Below, one piece after another: positions 15,041 through 23,132 of a stretch of 64,000 nucleotides of DNA. Where the stretch lies: NCBI GenBank assembly GCA_964528595.1, contig CAZGTM010000009.1, positions 1 through 64,000 of the forward strand, read 5' to 3'. The notes under the pieces are model-generated. The model did no database searches. It had not been told where the DNA came from and saw only the letters and a list, made by a program, of their open reading frames with translations. Both the position numbers and the translations under genes were made by a program. How positions within the stretch are numbered: the first letter of the stretch is position 1; each line of letters begins with the position of its first letter. Source of the stretch: CAYFKJ01 sp964528595 (GTDB lineage: Bacteria > Pseudomonadota > Alphaproteobacteria > UBA2966).

Positions 15041-16000
15041 ATGGCCTATGCGCAGGCAAAGAAGATTGACGCGGAACTTATTCCGGTCATCGATATCGAG
15101 CCCCTGCGGGACGGTTCGGATCCCCTTGCTGTGGCCAAAGCATTGCATGCCTCAAGCACCAGCCTCGGGTTCATCTATGTCAACGGCCACGGAATCCCGG
15201 ATGGAACCATCGATGAAGCGCGCCGTTGCGCTTTGGAATTTTTCAGGGCGTCCGCAGCCGACAAGGCGACAATTTCCGTATCCGACCGGCATCGCGGCTG
15301 GCTCGGACGGGACGGCGCCATAATGCAGGACGATGCCAAGACCGACCTGAAGGAGAGCTTTATCTGGGGCTACCAGGACGCCGCCGGAACGACACCGACA
15401 GATCATCCCTTGCGCGGCCCCAATCAATGGCCGGAATTCCTGCCTCGGATGGAGCGGATCTCCATGGACTATTTCGCCAGAGTCCACGAGGTTGCCCACC
15501 ACCTGATGCGGGGGTTTGCTTTTGGGCTCGGGCTCGATGAGAATTTCTTTCTTCGAACGGCCGGGGCACCGCTCAGCCGGGCATCATACGTCTATTACCC
15601 GCAACAGCCGGCGGACATGGGCGAGGACCAGTTCGGCGTCGGACCCCATACCGATTTTGGCGTCCTGACCGTTCTGTGCCAGGATTCCGTCGGCGGGCTT
15701 CAGGTCGAGGACATAGAGGGAAATTGGATCCAGGCACCGCCGATTGAAGGATCGCTTGTCGTCAATGTCGGAGACCTGTTGTCGCGCTGGACGGGCGGGG
15801 CCTACAAATCAACCCCCCACCGTGTCGTCAACAGTTCTGGGCGCGAAAGGCTTTCGCTGGTACTGGCCTTCGACCCGGATCCTGACACCATGATCGATGC
15901 GCGCGACGTGGTTGGTCCGGAATTGTCGCCGACCGACGAAGCCATTACCTGTGGCGACTACTTGATTTGGCGCTTCAAGAAAGCGTTCTCGTATCGCTAG
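15041..16000 (+). CDS. isopenicillin-N-synthase-like 2-oxoglutarate/Fe(II) oxygenase
   Basis: A 319-aa double-stranded beta-helix oxygenase. The N-terminal DIOX_N part has GFIYVNGHGIP. The catalytic core shows the metal pair in GPHTDFGVLTVL (His and Asp), the distal His in STPHRVVN, and the co-substrate Arg/Ser motif RLSLVLAF. Family members hydroxylate, desaturate or cyclise small molecules, including amino-acid-derived ones, in the cytoplasm. ATG 15041 follows the AhpD-like gene by 44 bases. It is probably a key oxidative step in the islet pathway; the substrate is unknown. Confidence 0.9.
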   Translation: MAYAQAKKIDAELIPVIDIEPLRDGSDPLAVAKALHASSTSLGFIYVNGHGIPDGTIDEARRCALEFFRASAADKATISVSDRHRGWLGRDGAIMQDDAKTDLKESFIWGYQDAAGTTPTDHPLRGPNQWPEFLPRMERISMDYFARVHEVAHHLMRGFAFGLGLDENFFLRTAGAPLSRASYVYYPQQPADMGEDQFGVGPHTDFGVLTVLCQDSVGGLQVEDIEGNWIQAPPIEGSLVVNVGDLLSRWTGGAYKSTPHRVVNSSGRERLSLVLAFDPDPDTMIDARDVVGPELSPTDEAITCGDYLIWRFKKAFSYR

Positions 16001-16010
16001 GCGGACATCC

Positions 16011-16607
16011 ATGACCGAAACCAGCGCAGGCCCGGAAAGCGCCACTGTTGATCTCGCAATCGGCTCTGCCGTGAGGGATTTGCGGGAGAACCAGGGATTG
16101 ACGGCACGGCAATTGGCAGCCGATTCCAATGTCTCCGCCGCGATGATCAGCCGTATCGAAAACGGGCAGGCCTCTCCCTCGATATCCACCTTGAATGCGT
16201 TAAGCAAAGCTCTGAACGTCCCGATGGTGAGCCTGTTCCGTGAAACATCCTCAAGTCACGTCGACTTCACCCACGTCAAAGAGGGTGAAGGATTGCGGTC
16301 GACCCGCCTGGTCGACAGTCACAGCCACGAATTCATCAATCTGGCCTTTCACACGCGGAGGGATCTGCAGTTCGAAGCCAGGCGGGTGACTTTGGTGCGT
16401 CAATCGGCCCGTCCGCCGAATTATGTCGGTCATGGTGTCGTGTTCGTCTACGCCCTCGAAGGTGAGGCGGTATACAGTTACGGTCAACGCGATATCACCC
16501 TCAAGCCGGGGGACAGCCTTAGCCTCGATGCGGAACTGCGGCACGGCTTCAAGGAAGTCATAACCGAGGAGTTCACATTCTTGACCGTACAAGCGGAAAG
16601 GCGCTGA
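16011..16607 (+). CDS. XRE-family regulator with C-terminal cupin domain
   Basis: A 198-aa regulator. Residues 20-80 form a Cro/cI-type helix-turn-helix (LTARQLAADSNVSAAMISRIENGQ). Residues 115-195 form a cupin sensing domain (HGVVFVYALEGEAVYSYGQ, LKPGDSLSLDAELRHGF). Such proteins usually respond to a pathway metabolite. Its position inside the plus operon, 10 bases after the oxygenase gene, suggests it controls the divergent islet promoters. It overlaps the next gene by one base (TGATG). Confidence 0.92.
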   Translation: MTETSAGPESATVDLAIGSAVRDLRENQGLTARQLAADSNVSAAMISRIENGQASPSISTLNALSKALNVPMVSLFRETSSSHVDFTHVKEGEGLRSTRLVDSHSHEFINLAFHTRRDLQFEARRVTLVRQSARPPNYVGHGVVFVYALEGEAVYSYGQRDITLKPGDSLSLDAELRHGFKEVITEEFTFLTVQAERR

Positions 16608-17689
16608 TGATGACACCCGATAACTTGGCTGACGGCGCAAAAAACCTGTTGCTCAAATGCGCGGAACTCGACGGTACGGAAACACTGTTGATCGTCTGCG
16701 AATCCCCGGAACTGGGTTGGTATGACGACACCGGTCCCGCGGCTACCGTCGCGGCGGCGCAAGGGATGGGCATCAGGCCTACGGTCCTCAACGTCGGGGC
16801 GCCCGAGAATGTTCGGGATCCGCGGCTTGTCGAGGCGATGGACAACCACGACTGCACGATATTCTTCGCCCGGATCGGTGACCAAGACCGGTTTGCCGAA
16901 CCGGTGCCCGGTAAAAAGACGGTCATGAGTTACGCCAGGACAGAATTCGAACTCGCATCGGCCTACGGTCGAGCCGACCACAAGGCGCTGGTTGAGTTGA
17001 AGCAGGCGGTAAACGATATCCTGCTTGGCGCCGACGTCATCCAGATCACCTGCCCCCATGGGACGGATATCACTGGCAACGCCTCGCAGACCAAACGCGA
17101 AAACCTCGGGGACGTTTCTGTTCGGAGGTTTCCCATGGGCGTACCGCAGCCGCTGGATGCGTCCGGCATGTCAGGTCGGGTGGCGTTGTCCCGATACCTA
17201 ACCCCGACGGGCTCCAAAACATATGAGCCTCCATCCGTGCCGATTGAAGGCATCGTGATGGTCGATGTGTCGCAAGGCCGGATCGGCGGGTTTGAGGGCG
17301 ACGCCGGTCCAGTGGCGGAGATTCGCAACCACTACAAAATGGTGTCAGAGAAATTCGGCATCGACGCCGACGTCATCCACTCCTTTCACGCCGGTATACA
17401 TCCGGGCAATGCCTATAACCGGATGGCGGAGGACGACCCTGACAGGTGGTCGAATTCCGTTTTCACCAATCCGAGGATCCTGCATTTCCATACCTGCGGC
17501 GACTATGCGCCCGGTGAGATCTGTTGGATGCTGATCGACCATACCCTGACCGTCGACGGCAAAGCACTGTGGCTGGACGGCAGACTGTGTGTGGAAACAT
17601 TCGAGCAGACGGCCCGCTGCCTCGACGATTGGCCCGACTTACGCCCTCTGTTCGACAGTCCTTCCCGGGCCATAGGACTTAAGGAGTGA
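16607..17689 (+). CDS. aminopeptidase T (M29) / NicX-like metalloenzyme
   Basis: A 360-aa protein with the layout of the M29 aminopeptidase / 2,5-dihydroxypyridine dioxygenase (NicX) superfamily: an N-terminal Rossmann-like half and a C-terminal half with DVSQGRIGGFEGD, a His-rich VIHSFHAGIHPG and ILHFHTCGDYAPGE. The His-x-Asp pair that binds iron in NicX is not clearly matched, so ring-cleavage activity should not be assumed. Peptidase, amidase and dioxygenase remain possible. It is translationally coupled to the XRE regulator by a TGATG overlap. Confidence 0.72.
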   Translation: MMTPDNLADGAKNLLLKCAELDGTETLLIVCESPELGWYDDTGPAATVAAAQGMGIRPTVLNVGAPENVRDPRLVEAMDNHDCTIFFARIGDQDRFAEPVPGKKTVMSYARTEFELASAYGRADHKALVELKQAVNDILLGADVIQITCPHGTDITGNASQTKRENLGDVSVRRFPMGVPQPLDASGMSGRVALSRYLTPTGSKTYEPPSVPIEGIVMVDVSQGRIGGFEGDAGPVAEIRNHYKMVSEKFGIDADVIHSFHAGIHPGNAYNRMAEDDPDRWSNSVFTNPRILHFHTCGDYAPGEICWMLIDHTLTVDGKALWLDGRLCVETFEQTARCLDDWPDLRPLFDSPSRAIGLKE

Positions 17690-17696
17690 AGGAGAC

Positions 17697-17729
17697 ATGC
17701 CCCCGGATGCATTCATAGGTGCCACTTGA
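17697..17729 (+). CDS. 10-codon leader ORF coupled to the cupin-like gene
   Basis: ATG 17697 has an excellent ribosome site (GAAGGAGAC) and opens a 10-codon frame, MPPDAFIGAT, whose TGA stop overlaps the TTG start of the downstream gene (TTGA at 17726-17729). The downstream TTG has no ribosome site of its own. Either translation of the leader is needed to start the cupin-like protein, or a one-base sequence error hides a single longer gene starting here. Confidence 0.4.
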   Translation: MPPDAFIGAT

Positions 17730-18529
17730 ACCAATCCAATCACCCTTTGCGAAATCTGGACCGGTTTCCGGATGATATCCGTCAAACCGCAGAGCGGCTG
17801 GTTGTTGACCGGTGCGGCGAGGATCCCCAGTCCTACATGACCACCGAAGATATTATCGGCTACGTGGCTCCCGGCGCCTGTTACCGCGTTGAAGCGGACC
17901 GCCTTGTCCCTTGGGCGGATGGTCCTGAGAGCCTTGATCCTCTGCCCGAAGACCCGGACCCGCCGCCGCATTTGCGCATTGATGGCCGTTGGCGCCGGGC
18001 CGAGGACGTGCCGTCGGCCAAAGCCAACATACTGGGCGGCTTGGGGACTTTGACCGTTGTCGACCAAACCCTAGCCATCCCCGAAGCACCCACCACGGCC
18101 GCTGCTTTGTCGTTTTACGGAGCCCGGCTGTTGGCGGTTGGCGATCCGATTATTTTTGAGAGCGATCAGAACCTGCCGGTGACCGTGGTGAACATCGGCC
18201 CGACCTACGTCTCCGACTATCTGCACGTGGAAGGCAAGGGCGGCGGTGCGTTCATCGAGTACCATGATCGCCCGCATCTGCATATGCCGCTTGAGCGCTC
18301 GGCGGACGGACACCTCCTTTTGGGCCGTATGGAGGGCGAGGAGTATCTGTTCTCGGGATTCAAAATTCCTTTCGGCTTCGCGATTTACACGTTTCCGCAC
18401 ACCCTCCATGCCGACCCATATCTGGTCGGCCGATATCTCGTCGTCTATTCAGTGACGCCGAACTACTCAACCGTCGTGTTCCAAACCCCGAACGGAAAGA
18501 TCGTGCAAACGAGAATCGGCGGCGCCTGA
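17726..18529 (+). CDS. cupin-like protein of unknown function
   Basis: A 267-aa protein, last gene of the islet's plus operon. The second half has a beta-rich pattern with His clusters, EYHDRPHLHMPLE near residue 180 and FPHTLHADPYLVGRYLVVYS near 225, as expected for a metal-binding cupin barrel. The first half is Pro- and Asp-rich and unassigned. Translation seems to start at TTG 17726 within a stop-start overlap with a 10-codon leader. I do not recognise a named family; a dioxygenase, isomerase or lyase would all fit. Confidence 0.65.
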   Translation: MNQSNHPLRNLDRFPDDIRQTAERLVVDRCGEDPQSYMTTEDIIGYVAPGACYRVEADRLVPWADGPESLDPLPEDPDPPPHLRIDGRWRRAEDVPSAKANILGGLGTLTVVDQTLAIPEAPTTAAALSFYGARLLAVGDPIIFESDQNLPVTVVNIGPTYVSDYLHVEGKGGGAFIEYHDRPHLHMPLERSADGHLLLGRMEGEEYLFSGFKIPFGFAIYTFPHTLHADPYLVGRYLVVYSVTPNYSTVVFQTPNGKIVQTRIGGA

Positions 18530-18565
18530 GCGAAGTGGTTCTGGTGGCGTAAATTGACTTCGGCT

Positions 18566-18582
18566 CTCACCCTCCGCCATTT
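18566..18582 (+). repeat. 17-bp direct repeat, putative attR
   Basis: Exact copy of the last 14 bases of tRNA-Ser plus three T (CTCACCCTCCGCCATTT), 37 bases after the last islet gene and 124 bases before the receiver-kinase gene. The preceding bases do not continue the tRNA, so this is a fragment and not a second tRNA gene. Confidence 0.7.
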
Positions 18583-18705
18583 GCGATCTTATTCGCACTG
18601 CAATCCCTGAATTTTTCAGACATAATTCTGCGCTCGCCGGCGAACAGACCGTTCGTTTTCGCAAATGCCCTTCTTTGTTCGCCGCAATGGCTTAAGTGAA
18701 ATGAT

Positions 18706-19908
18706 ATGAGTGATCTGCCTGAACACCTCAGAACCGCACGGCTGTTCATCGTCGACGACAATCCGGCCAATGTTTCGATCATGGAGAAGATGCTGCAGCG
18801 CGCCGGCTATGAAAATGTCGAGAGCACGACGGACTCACGTCAGGCCAAAGGCATGTATGAGGCGGCCCGGCACGACTTGGTTTTGCTCGATATCCGCATG
18901 CCGTTTGTCGACGGTTTCGAAGTCATGGCGCAGTTCAAGGAAATTACCGGAGACGACTACGTGCCCGTGTTGGTGCTGACCGCTCAAACCGACATGGACA
19001 CGCGGGTCAAGGCGCTGGCCGCGGGCGCCAAGGATTTTCTCAACAAACCGGTGGATCATTCGGAAGCCCTGATGCGGGTGCGCAATATGCTGGAAGTGCG
19101 TTTGCTGCACAAACAGGTCAAGGAGCAGAACCAAATCCTGGAAGAAAAAATATCCGAGCGCACGAGGGAGCTGCAGAGCGCCATGGAAATGGCTGAGGCG
19201 GGCAGCCGGGCGAAGTCGGAATTTCTGGCGATTATCGGCCATGAACTGCGGACACCGCTCAACGCCATCATCGGATTCTCGGATGTCATCCGGACTGAAA
19301 CCTCAGGACCGGTGAACGATCAATATAAAAGCTATCTCGGCGAAATTCATGACAGCGCACAAAGCTTACTCGCGGTGATCAACGATATTCTCGACATCGC
19401 CAATGCCGGGGAGGGACGGCACAATCCGCGCGATCACTGGCTCGACGTCGGTGACACGCTGGATGGCGTTGTTCGCCTGTATGAGGAGCGGGCCCGCGAA
19501 AAAGGGATCGAAATGGCTTACGTCCGGCCGTCGGAGTGTCCGCGTTTGCTGGCCGATCCCGCGATGTTCAAGCGCATCGTCGGCAATCTGCTGTCCAATG
19601 CCGTGAAATTCTCGGACTCTGGTGTCGTGGGCGTGCGGGCGGAGTGCAATGACGATGGCGGCCTCGATATCATTATTACCGATCAGGGCAGAGGTATCTC
19701 ACCCGAGCATATTCGCCAGATCATGATGCCGTTCGGTCAGACGGATACTGGCTTGGACCGCAGCAACGTCGGTGTCGGTCTTGGGCTTTCGATCGCCAAT
19801 GCGCTCGTCGAACTGCACGGCGGCGCATTATCCGTCGAGGGCAGGACAGGGGTCGGTTCGACCATTAAGGTTTCCTTTCCCGCCAGCCGGATCGAGCGCG
19901 AGGCTTGA
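18706..19908 (+). CDS. receiver-histidine kinase hybrid
   Basis: A 400-aa cytoplasmic two-component protein with an N-terminal receiver: FIVDDNPANVSI acidic pocket, phosphoacceptor Asp in LVLLDIRMP near residue 63, and Lys in FLNKPVD. A coiled linker (about 130-160) leads to HisKA with IIGHELRTPLNAIIGF and HATPase boxes NLLSNAVKF, DQGRGI and GVGLGLS. There are no membrane helices. The receiver is in front of the kinase, so phosphorylation from another kinase may switch it. No partner regulator is adjacent, which is common for phosphorelay nodes. Confidence 0.93.
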   Translation: MSDLPEHLRTARLFIVDDNPANVSIMEKMLQRAGYENVESTTDSRQAKGMYEAARHDLVLLDIRMPFVDGFEVMAQFKEITGDDYVPVLVLTAQTDMDTRVKALAAGAKDFLNKPVDHSEALMRVRNMLEVRLLHKQVKEQNQILEEKISERTRELQSAMEMAEAGSRAKSEFLAIIGHELRTPLNAIIGFSDVIRTETSGPVNDQYKSYLGEIHDSAQSLLAVINDILDIANAGEGRHNPRDHWLDVGDTLDGVVRLYEERAREKGIEMAYVRPSECPRLLADPAMFKRIVGNLLSNAVKFSDSGVVGVRAECNDDGGLDIIITDQGRGISPEHIRQIMMPFGQTDTGLDRSNVGVGLGLSIANALVELHGGALSVEGRTGVGSTIKVSFPASRIEREA

Positions 19909-20013
19909 GGCGTTCCAGATCAACAGAGCTTGTTTTGACTTTCTTACCCGGATTGGCGAAATTCGAGATAGACTCCCAAGCGTCGAGGACAGCACGGTTT
20001 TGAGGTGATTACG

Positions 20014-20505
20014 TTGAACGATGTGATGCGAAGAACGGCCGGTCGGGTCTGCCTTGCCGCCGTCTGCCTGTTCGCCGGCTGGATGTTGGGCATGGGCCCG
20101 GCAGCCGCGCAGAATACGCCGCCGCCGGCCGGTGCGCCGCCCAAGGGCGACGTCGTGATGGAGTCGATGTCCCAGCCCATCGTCAGAGGCAAAAAAATCA
20201 CGGGCTACGAGCACGCAACGGTCATCCTGTGGCTCACCACACGCGATCACGCAAATCTGGTCTGTCAAAACCGCTATTCCCTAGCCGACTCCTTTCTGGT
20301 CGACCTGCACGACCATCCGATACCGAGCCGCAACAAGAAAGAGGCGCGGGGTGAGGCCGAGGAACGTCTCTATGAAATCGCCGTCGAAACCTTCGGCCCG
20401 CGCGTGGTCAAACGGCTGAAGGTCGAATGGGCCCGTAATCAGACAGGGGGTAAAACCACGATTTTCGGAACGTTCACGGACGTTCAGTGCGAGGCCACAG
20501 AGTAG
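20014..20505 (+). CDS. exported hypothetical protein
   Basis: A secreted protein of about 163 aa. Its N-terminus carries basic residues then a hydrophobic stretch (RVCLAAVCLFAGWMLGMG) ending in AAAQ, a good signal-peptidase site, followed by a Pro-rich linker. The mature part has two cysteines (LVCQNRYS and DVQCEA) and the segment ERLYEIAVETFGPRVVKRLKV. TTG 20014 is chosen because GAGG lies eight bases upstream; GTG 20005 and ATG 20026 are in frame too. I do not recognise the family. It ends six bases from the convergent dehydratase gene. Confidence 0.7.
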   Translation: MNDVMRRTAGRVCLAAVCLFAGWMLGMGPAAAQNTPPPAGAPPKGDVVMESMSQPIVRGKKITGYEHATVILWLTTRDHANLVCQNRYSLADSFLVDLHDHPIPSRNKKEARGEAEERLYEIAVETFGPRVVKRLKVEWARNQTGGKTTIFGTFTDVQCEATE

Positions 20506-20511
20506 TCGGGA

Positions 20512-21531
20512 TTAGAACCGCGCGGCGGTATCGGTCAGCACTTTCGAGAACACTTCCGGATCGGCATTGCCGCCGGAGGTGACCACCACCAGGGTCTTGC
20601 CGGCCACTTCCATGCGTCCCGCCAGAACGGCCGCCAGGGCCACCGCGCCGCCGGGTTCGACAACGATCTTAAGGTCGCGAAAGGCCGTCGCCATGGCGTA
20701 GGCGACTTCCCCGTCACTGACCGAAAAACCGCCTGCCAGCCGGGTGCGGTTGACCGAAAAGGTCATCTCGCCCGGGATCGGCGCCAGCAAGGCGTCGCAG
20801 AAGCTCGATGCGCCGTCTTCGTTGGCCGTCCGTTCCCCCGCCTGAAGGGAGCGCCGGTGATCGTCGAAGCCGTCGGGCTCGCAGGAGTAGACCTCCGTAT
20901 CCGGCATTTCGGCTTCCAGGGCCAGGGAAGTACCGGCGATCAGGCCGCCGCCGCCGGCCGGCGTCAGCACGGCGTCGGGCACGATATTGCGTTCCCGGCA
21001 CTGCTGGGCGATCTCCAAACCGACGGTGCCTTGGCCGGCGATCACCCAGGGATCGTCATACGGCCGTACCAGGTAGGCGCCGGTTTCCGCCGCCAGCGCG
21101 GAGCCGATGGACTCGCGGCTTTCGCCGTCGCGGTCATAGAGCCGGACCTCGGCGCCGTAGGCGCGCGTGTTGGCGACCTTCAGCGTTGGGGCGTCCGCCG
21201 GCATGATGATGGTAGCGGGGGTACCCAGGATTTCCGCCGCCGAGGCGACGCCCTGGGCGTGGTTGCCGGATGAGAACGCGACAACGCCCGAGCGGCGCTG
21301 TTCGCCCGTCAACTGGCTGACATGATTGAATGCGCCGCGAAATTTGAAGGATCCGGTGCGCTGAAGCACCTCGGGCTTGACCAGGAGGCGGCAGCCCAGG
21401 CGGGCGTTCAGCAGCGGTGATTCCAAAAGCGGCGTGCGCACCGCCAGTCCCTCGAGGCGTTTAGCAGCGGCGCGGACGTCTTCGATGGTCGGGATGGGAC
21501 CGACCGCGTTAGAGCTTTGCAACGAACTCAT
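20512..21531 (-). CDS. PLP-dependent threonine/serine dehydratase-like protein
   Basis: A 339-aa fold-type II PLP enzyme. The Schiff-base Lys lies in TGSFKFRGA near residue 63, the substrate loop is SSGNHAQG near 88, the phosphate-binding glycine loop is PAGGGGLIAG near 192, and the C-terminal TSGGN contacts the pyridine ring. It has no ACT regulatory domain, unlike the enzyme at 55155. It may deaminate threonine or serine, or hydroxyaspartate-type substrates. Its start overlaps the upstream hydrolase gene by 23 bases. Confidence 0.9.
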   Translation of the reverse strand: MSSLQSSNAVGPIPTIEDVRAAAKRLEGLAVRTPLLESPLLNARLGCRLLVKPEVLQRTGSFKFRGAFNHVSQLTGEQRRSGVVAFSSGNHAQGVASAAEILGTPATIIMPADAPTLKVANTRAYGAEVRLYDRDGESRESIGSALAAETGAYLVRPYDDPWVIAGQGTVGLEIAQQCRERNIVPDAVLTPAGGGGLIAGTSLALEAEMPDTEVYSCEPDGFDDHRRSLQAGERTANEDGASSFCDALLAPIPGEMTFSVNRTRLAGGFSVSDGEVAYAMATAFRDLKIVVEPGGAVALAAVLAGRMEVAGKTLVVVTSGGNADPEVFSKVLTDTAARF

Positions 21532-22375
21532 CTATAGCCTCAATACATTCAGGCTCATCGAGCAAGGGGACGTGCCCGCGGTTTTCGACCGAGACACGCC
21601 GAAGATCCGGTTTGGCTTCGGCCATGCGGTCAAACACGTCGGTGCTCAGTATATCCGAAATCGCGCCGCGGATGGCGAGTGTCGGAATTTTTTCGAGCGC
21701 GGCGAAATAAGGCCACATATCTTCCGGCGGTCCAGCCGCCGCCATGGCCTTGCCGAGGTTCAGGTCGTAATCGAGATGCAGTTCGCCGGCGCTGTTTTCC
21801 CGATAGGTACGGCACGCCATTTCCATCCAGCCCGCTTCATCGAGACCCGGGTAGGCGACGCTGTACGCGTGCATTAATTGGCGGGCCGCCTCGTCCCAAG
21901 AGGCCGGGGTGACCGGCGTTCCGACATAACCGGCGATACGGGCCAGGCCTTCGGGGTCGATCTCCGGGCCGACGTCGTTGAGGATGACGCCGGCCAAGGC
22001 GGTTGCCCTGACCACCGCCAGGCCCATGGCCAAGAGACCACCGAACGAGGTGCCGACGATGATCACGCGGTGGATGTTGAGCGACGTGAGGAGGGCTTCG
22101 ACATCGCCGACGTGGACTTCCGCCCGATAGTTCCGCCACGCCGGATCATAGGCCGAGCGGCCCCGGCCGCGGTAATCCGCAGCGATTACGCGGCGTTGCC
22201 GGCCCGCCAGATGAACCGCCAGATCGTGAAAGTCCGAGGCGTTCCGCGTCAGACCGGCAAGGCACAGGACGGGTGTGGCGGGCCAAATCGGATCGCCGTA
22301 ATCCCTGTAGCACAACGCCAATCCGTCATCCGCCGAGTATGATCGCTCGCGGTAGCCCGGACCGTCCTCCGCCAT
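21509..22375 (-). CDS. alpha/beta hydrolase
   Basis: A 288-aa hydrolase fold protein. The nucleophile elbow is VGTSFGG (Ser about 104), the oxyanion region LAGLTRNASDFHDLA, and the catalytic His lies in ENRGHVPLLDEP. The acid is probably Asp in AISDILS. It is soluble with no signal peptide. It overlaps the dehalogenase-type gene by one base (TAATG) and the dehydratase by 23 bases, so the three form a tight operon transcribed dehalogenase, hydrolase, dehydratase. Esterase, lactonase or C-C hydrolase activity is possible. Confidence 0.88.
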   Translation of the reverse strand: MAEDGPGYRERSYSADDGLALCYRDYGDPIWPATPVLCLAGLTRNASDFHDLAVHLAGRQRRVIAADYRGRGRSAYDPAWRNYRAEVHVGDVEALLTSLNIHRVIIVGTSFGGLLAMGLAVVRATALAGVILNDVGPEIDPEGLARIAGYVGTPVTPASWDEAARQLMHAYSVAYPGLDEAGWMEMACRTYRENSAGELHLDYDLNLGKAMAAAGPPEDMWPYFAALEKIPTLAIRGAISDILSTDVFDRMAEAKPDLRRVSVENRGHVPLLDEPECIEAIDEFVAKL

Positions 22376-23061
22376 TAAACGGCCCCCACGATGGCAGGCA
22401 GATGGCTCAGGCTGTCAACTTCGATGTCGGGTTGATCGGGCAGGCGCTCCCTGGCCTGGCCGAAACGGTTGACCCAAACGACGCGAAAGCCGAACGTCGC
22501 CGCCGCCGCCGCGTCCCAGGCATTGGACGACTGGAACGAGACGGCCGTCGGCGCGATGCCGAAATGATCGACGGCCATTTGGTAAACCGAGGGATCCGGT
22601 TTGTAGATGCCGACATCCTCGACCGAGAGCACGGCATCCAGCACGCCCGCGATTCCTGCGTTTTCGACCGCCGAATTCAGCATCTCGGGCGAGCCGTTCG
22701 AGAGGATGGCGGTCTTGAACCCGCCGTCCTTCAGCGCCGTCAGGACGTCCTTCACCTCGGCGTAGGCATCCAGGCTCATGTAGAGGTCGAGCAGCCGGGC
22801 TCTGAGGTCCTCGTCCGCGAGGCCGACCGTATCCATGGCATAGTCCAGGGCGTCCGTCGTGACCTGCCAGAAAGGCGTGTGGCGCTGCATCAGCGAGCGC
22901 AGCCAAGTGTATTGCAATTGCTTGGTTCGCCACACCTCGGCCAGCGGCTGCCACTTGTCGCCCAACTCGTCGGCGCAGTGGGCGGCGGCGGCATTGACAT
23001 CGAACAGCGTGCCGTAGGCATCGAAAACGCAGGCCGTAATGTTCTCAAGTTTGTCGGTCAT
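22375..23061 (-). CDS. HAD-family type II haloacid dehalogenase
   Basis: A 228-aa haloacid dehalogenase superfamily protein. The nucleophile is Asp14 in VFDAYGTLFD. Motif 2 is in ILSNGSPEM, the Lys of motif 3 in GIYKPDPSVYQ, and the SSNAWD motif near residue 182 is typical of L-2-haloacid dehalogenases. The helical cap includes RTKQLQYTWLRSLM with the Arg expected to hold the halide. ATG 23061 is preferred to the preceding TTG. It would hydrolyse 2-halocarboxylates to 2-hydroxyacids, though some homologues act on phosphate esters. Confidence 0.9.
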   Translation of the reverse strand: MTDKLENITACVFDAYGTLFDVNAAAAHCADELGDKWQPLAEVWRTKQLQYTWLRSLMQRHTPFWQVTTDALDYAMDTVGLADEDLRARLLDLYMSLDAYAEVKDVLTALKDGGFKTAILSNGSPEMLNSAVENAGIAGVLDAVLSVEDVGIYKPDPSVYQMAVDHFGIAPTAVSFQSSNAWDAAAAATFGFRVVWVNRFGQARERLPDQPDIEVDSLSHLPAIVGAV

Positions 23062-23132
23062 CAATTTACTCCCCGGAATGCACAGGCGATCCTACTTGTG
23101 CAGCGTCCGAACGCAACACACGCGGACGTGAC

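Larger units (their letters stand above)
10511..18582. mobile_element. putative 8-kb catabolic genomic islet at tRNA-Ser
   Basis: The segment between the two 17-bp repeats holds ten genes that form one coherent uptake and catabolism cluster with its own regulator, in two divergent operons. No integrase, transposase or phage gene is present, so it would be an integrase-less relic or an element mobilised in trans. Its ends coincide with clear changes of gene content: small exported proteins before it, a receiver-kinase after it. The island boundaries are an inference from the repeats alone. Confidence 0.55.

Noticed and set aside
1957..17689. Idea that the maleate-isomerase-like gene and the NicX-like gene form a nicotinate pathway
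   Set aside because: They lie far apart and in different units, the NicX iron ligands are not clearly conserved, and no nicDF or hydroxylase genes accompany them.
16011..17689. XRE regulator plus next gene as a toxin-antitoxin pair
   Set aside because: The regulator has a cupin sensing domain and the downstream protein is a 360-aa M29/NicX-like enzyme; both fit metabolic control.
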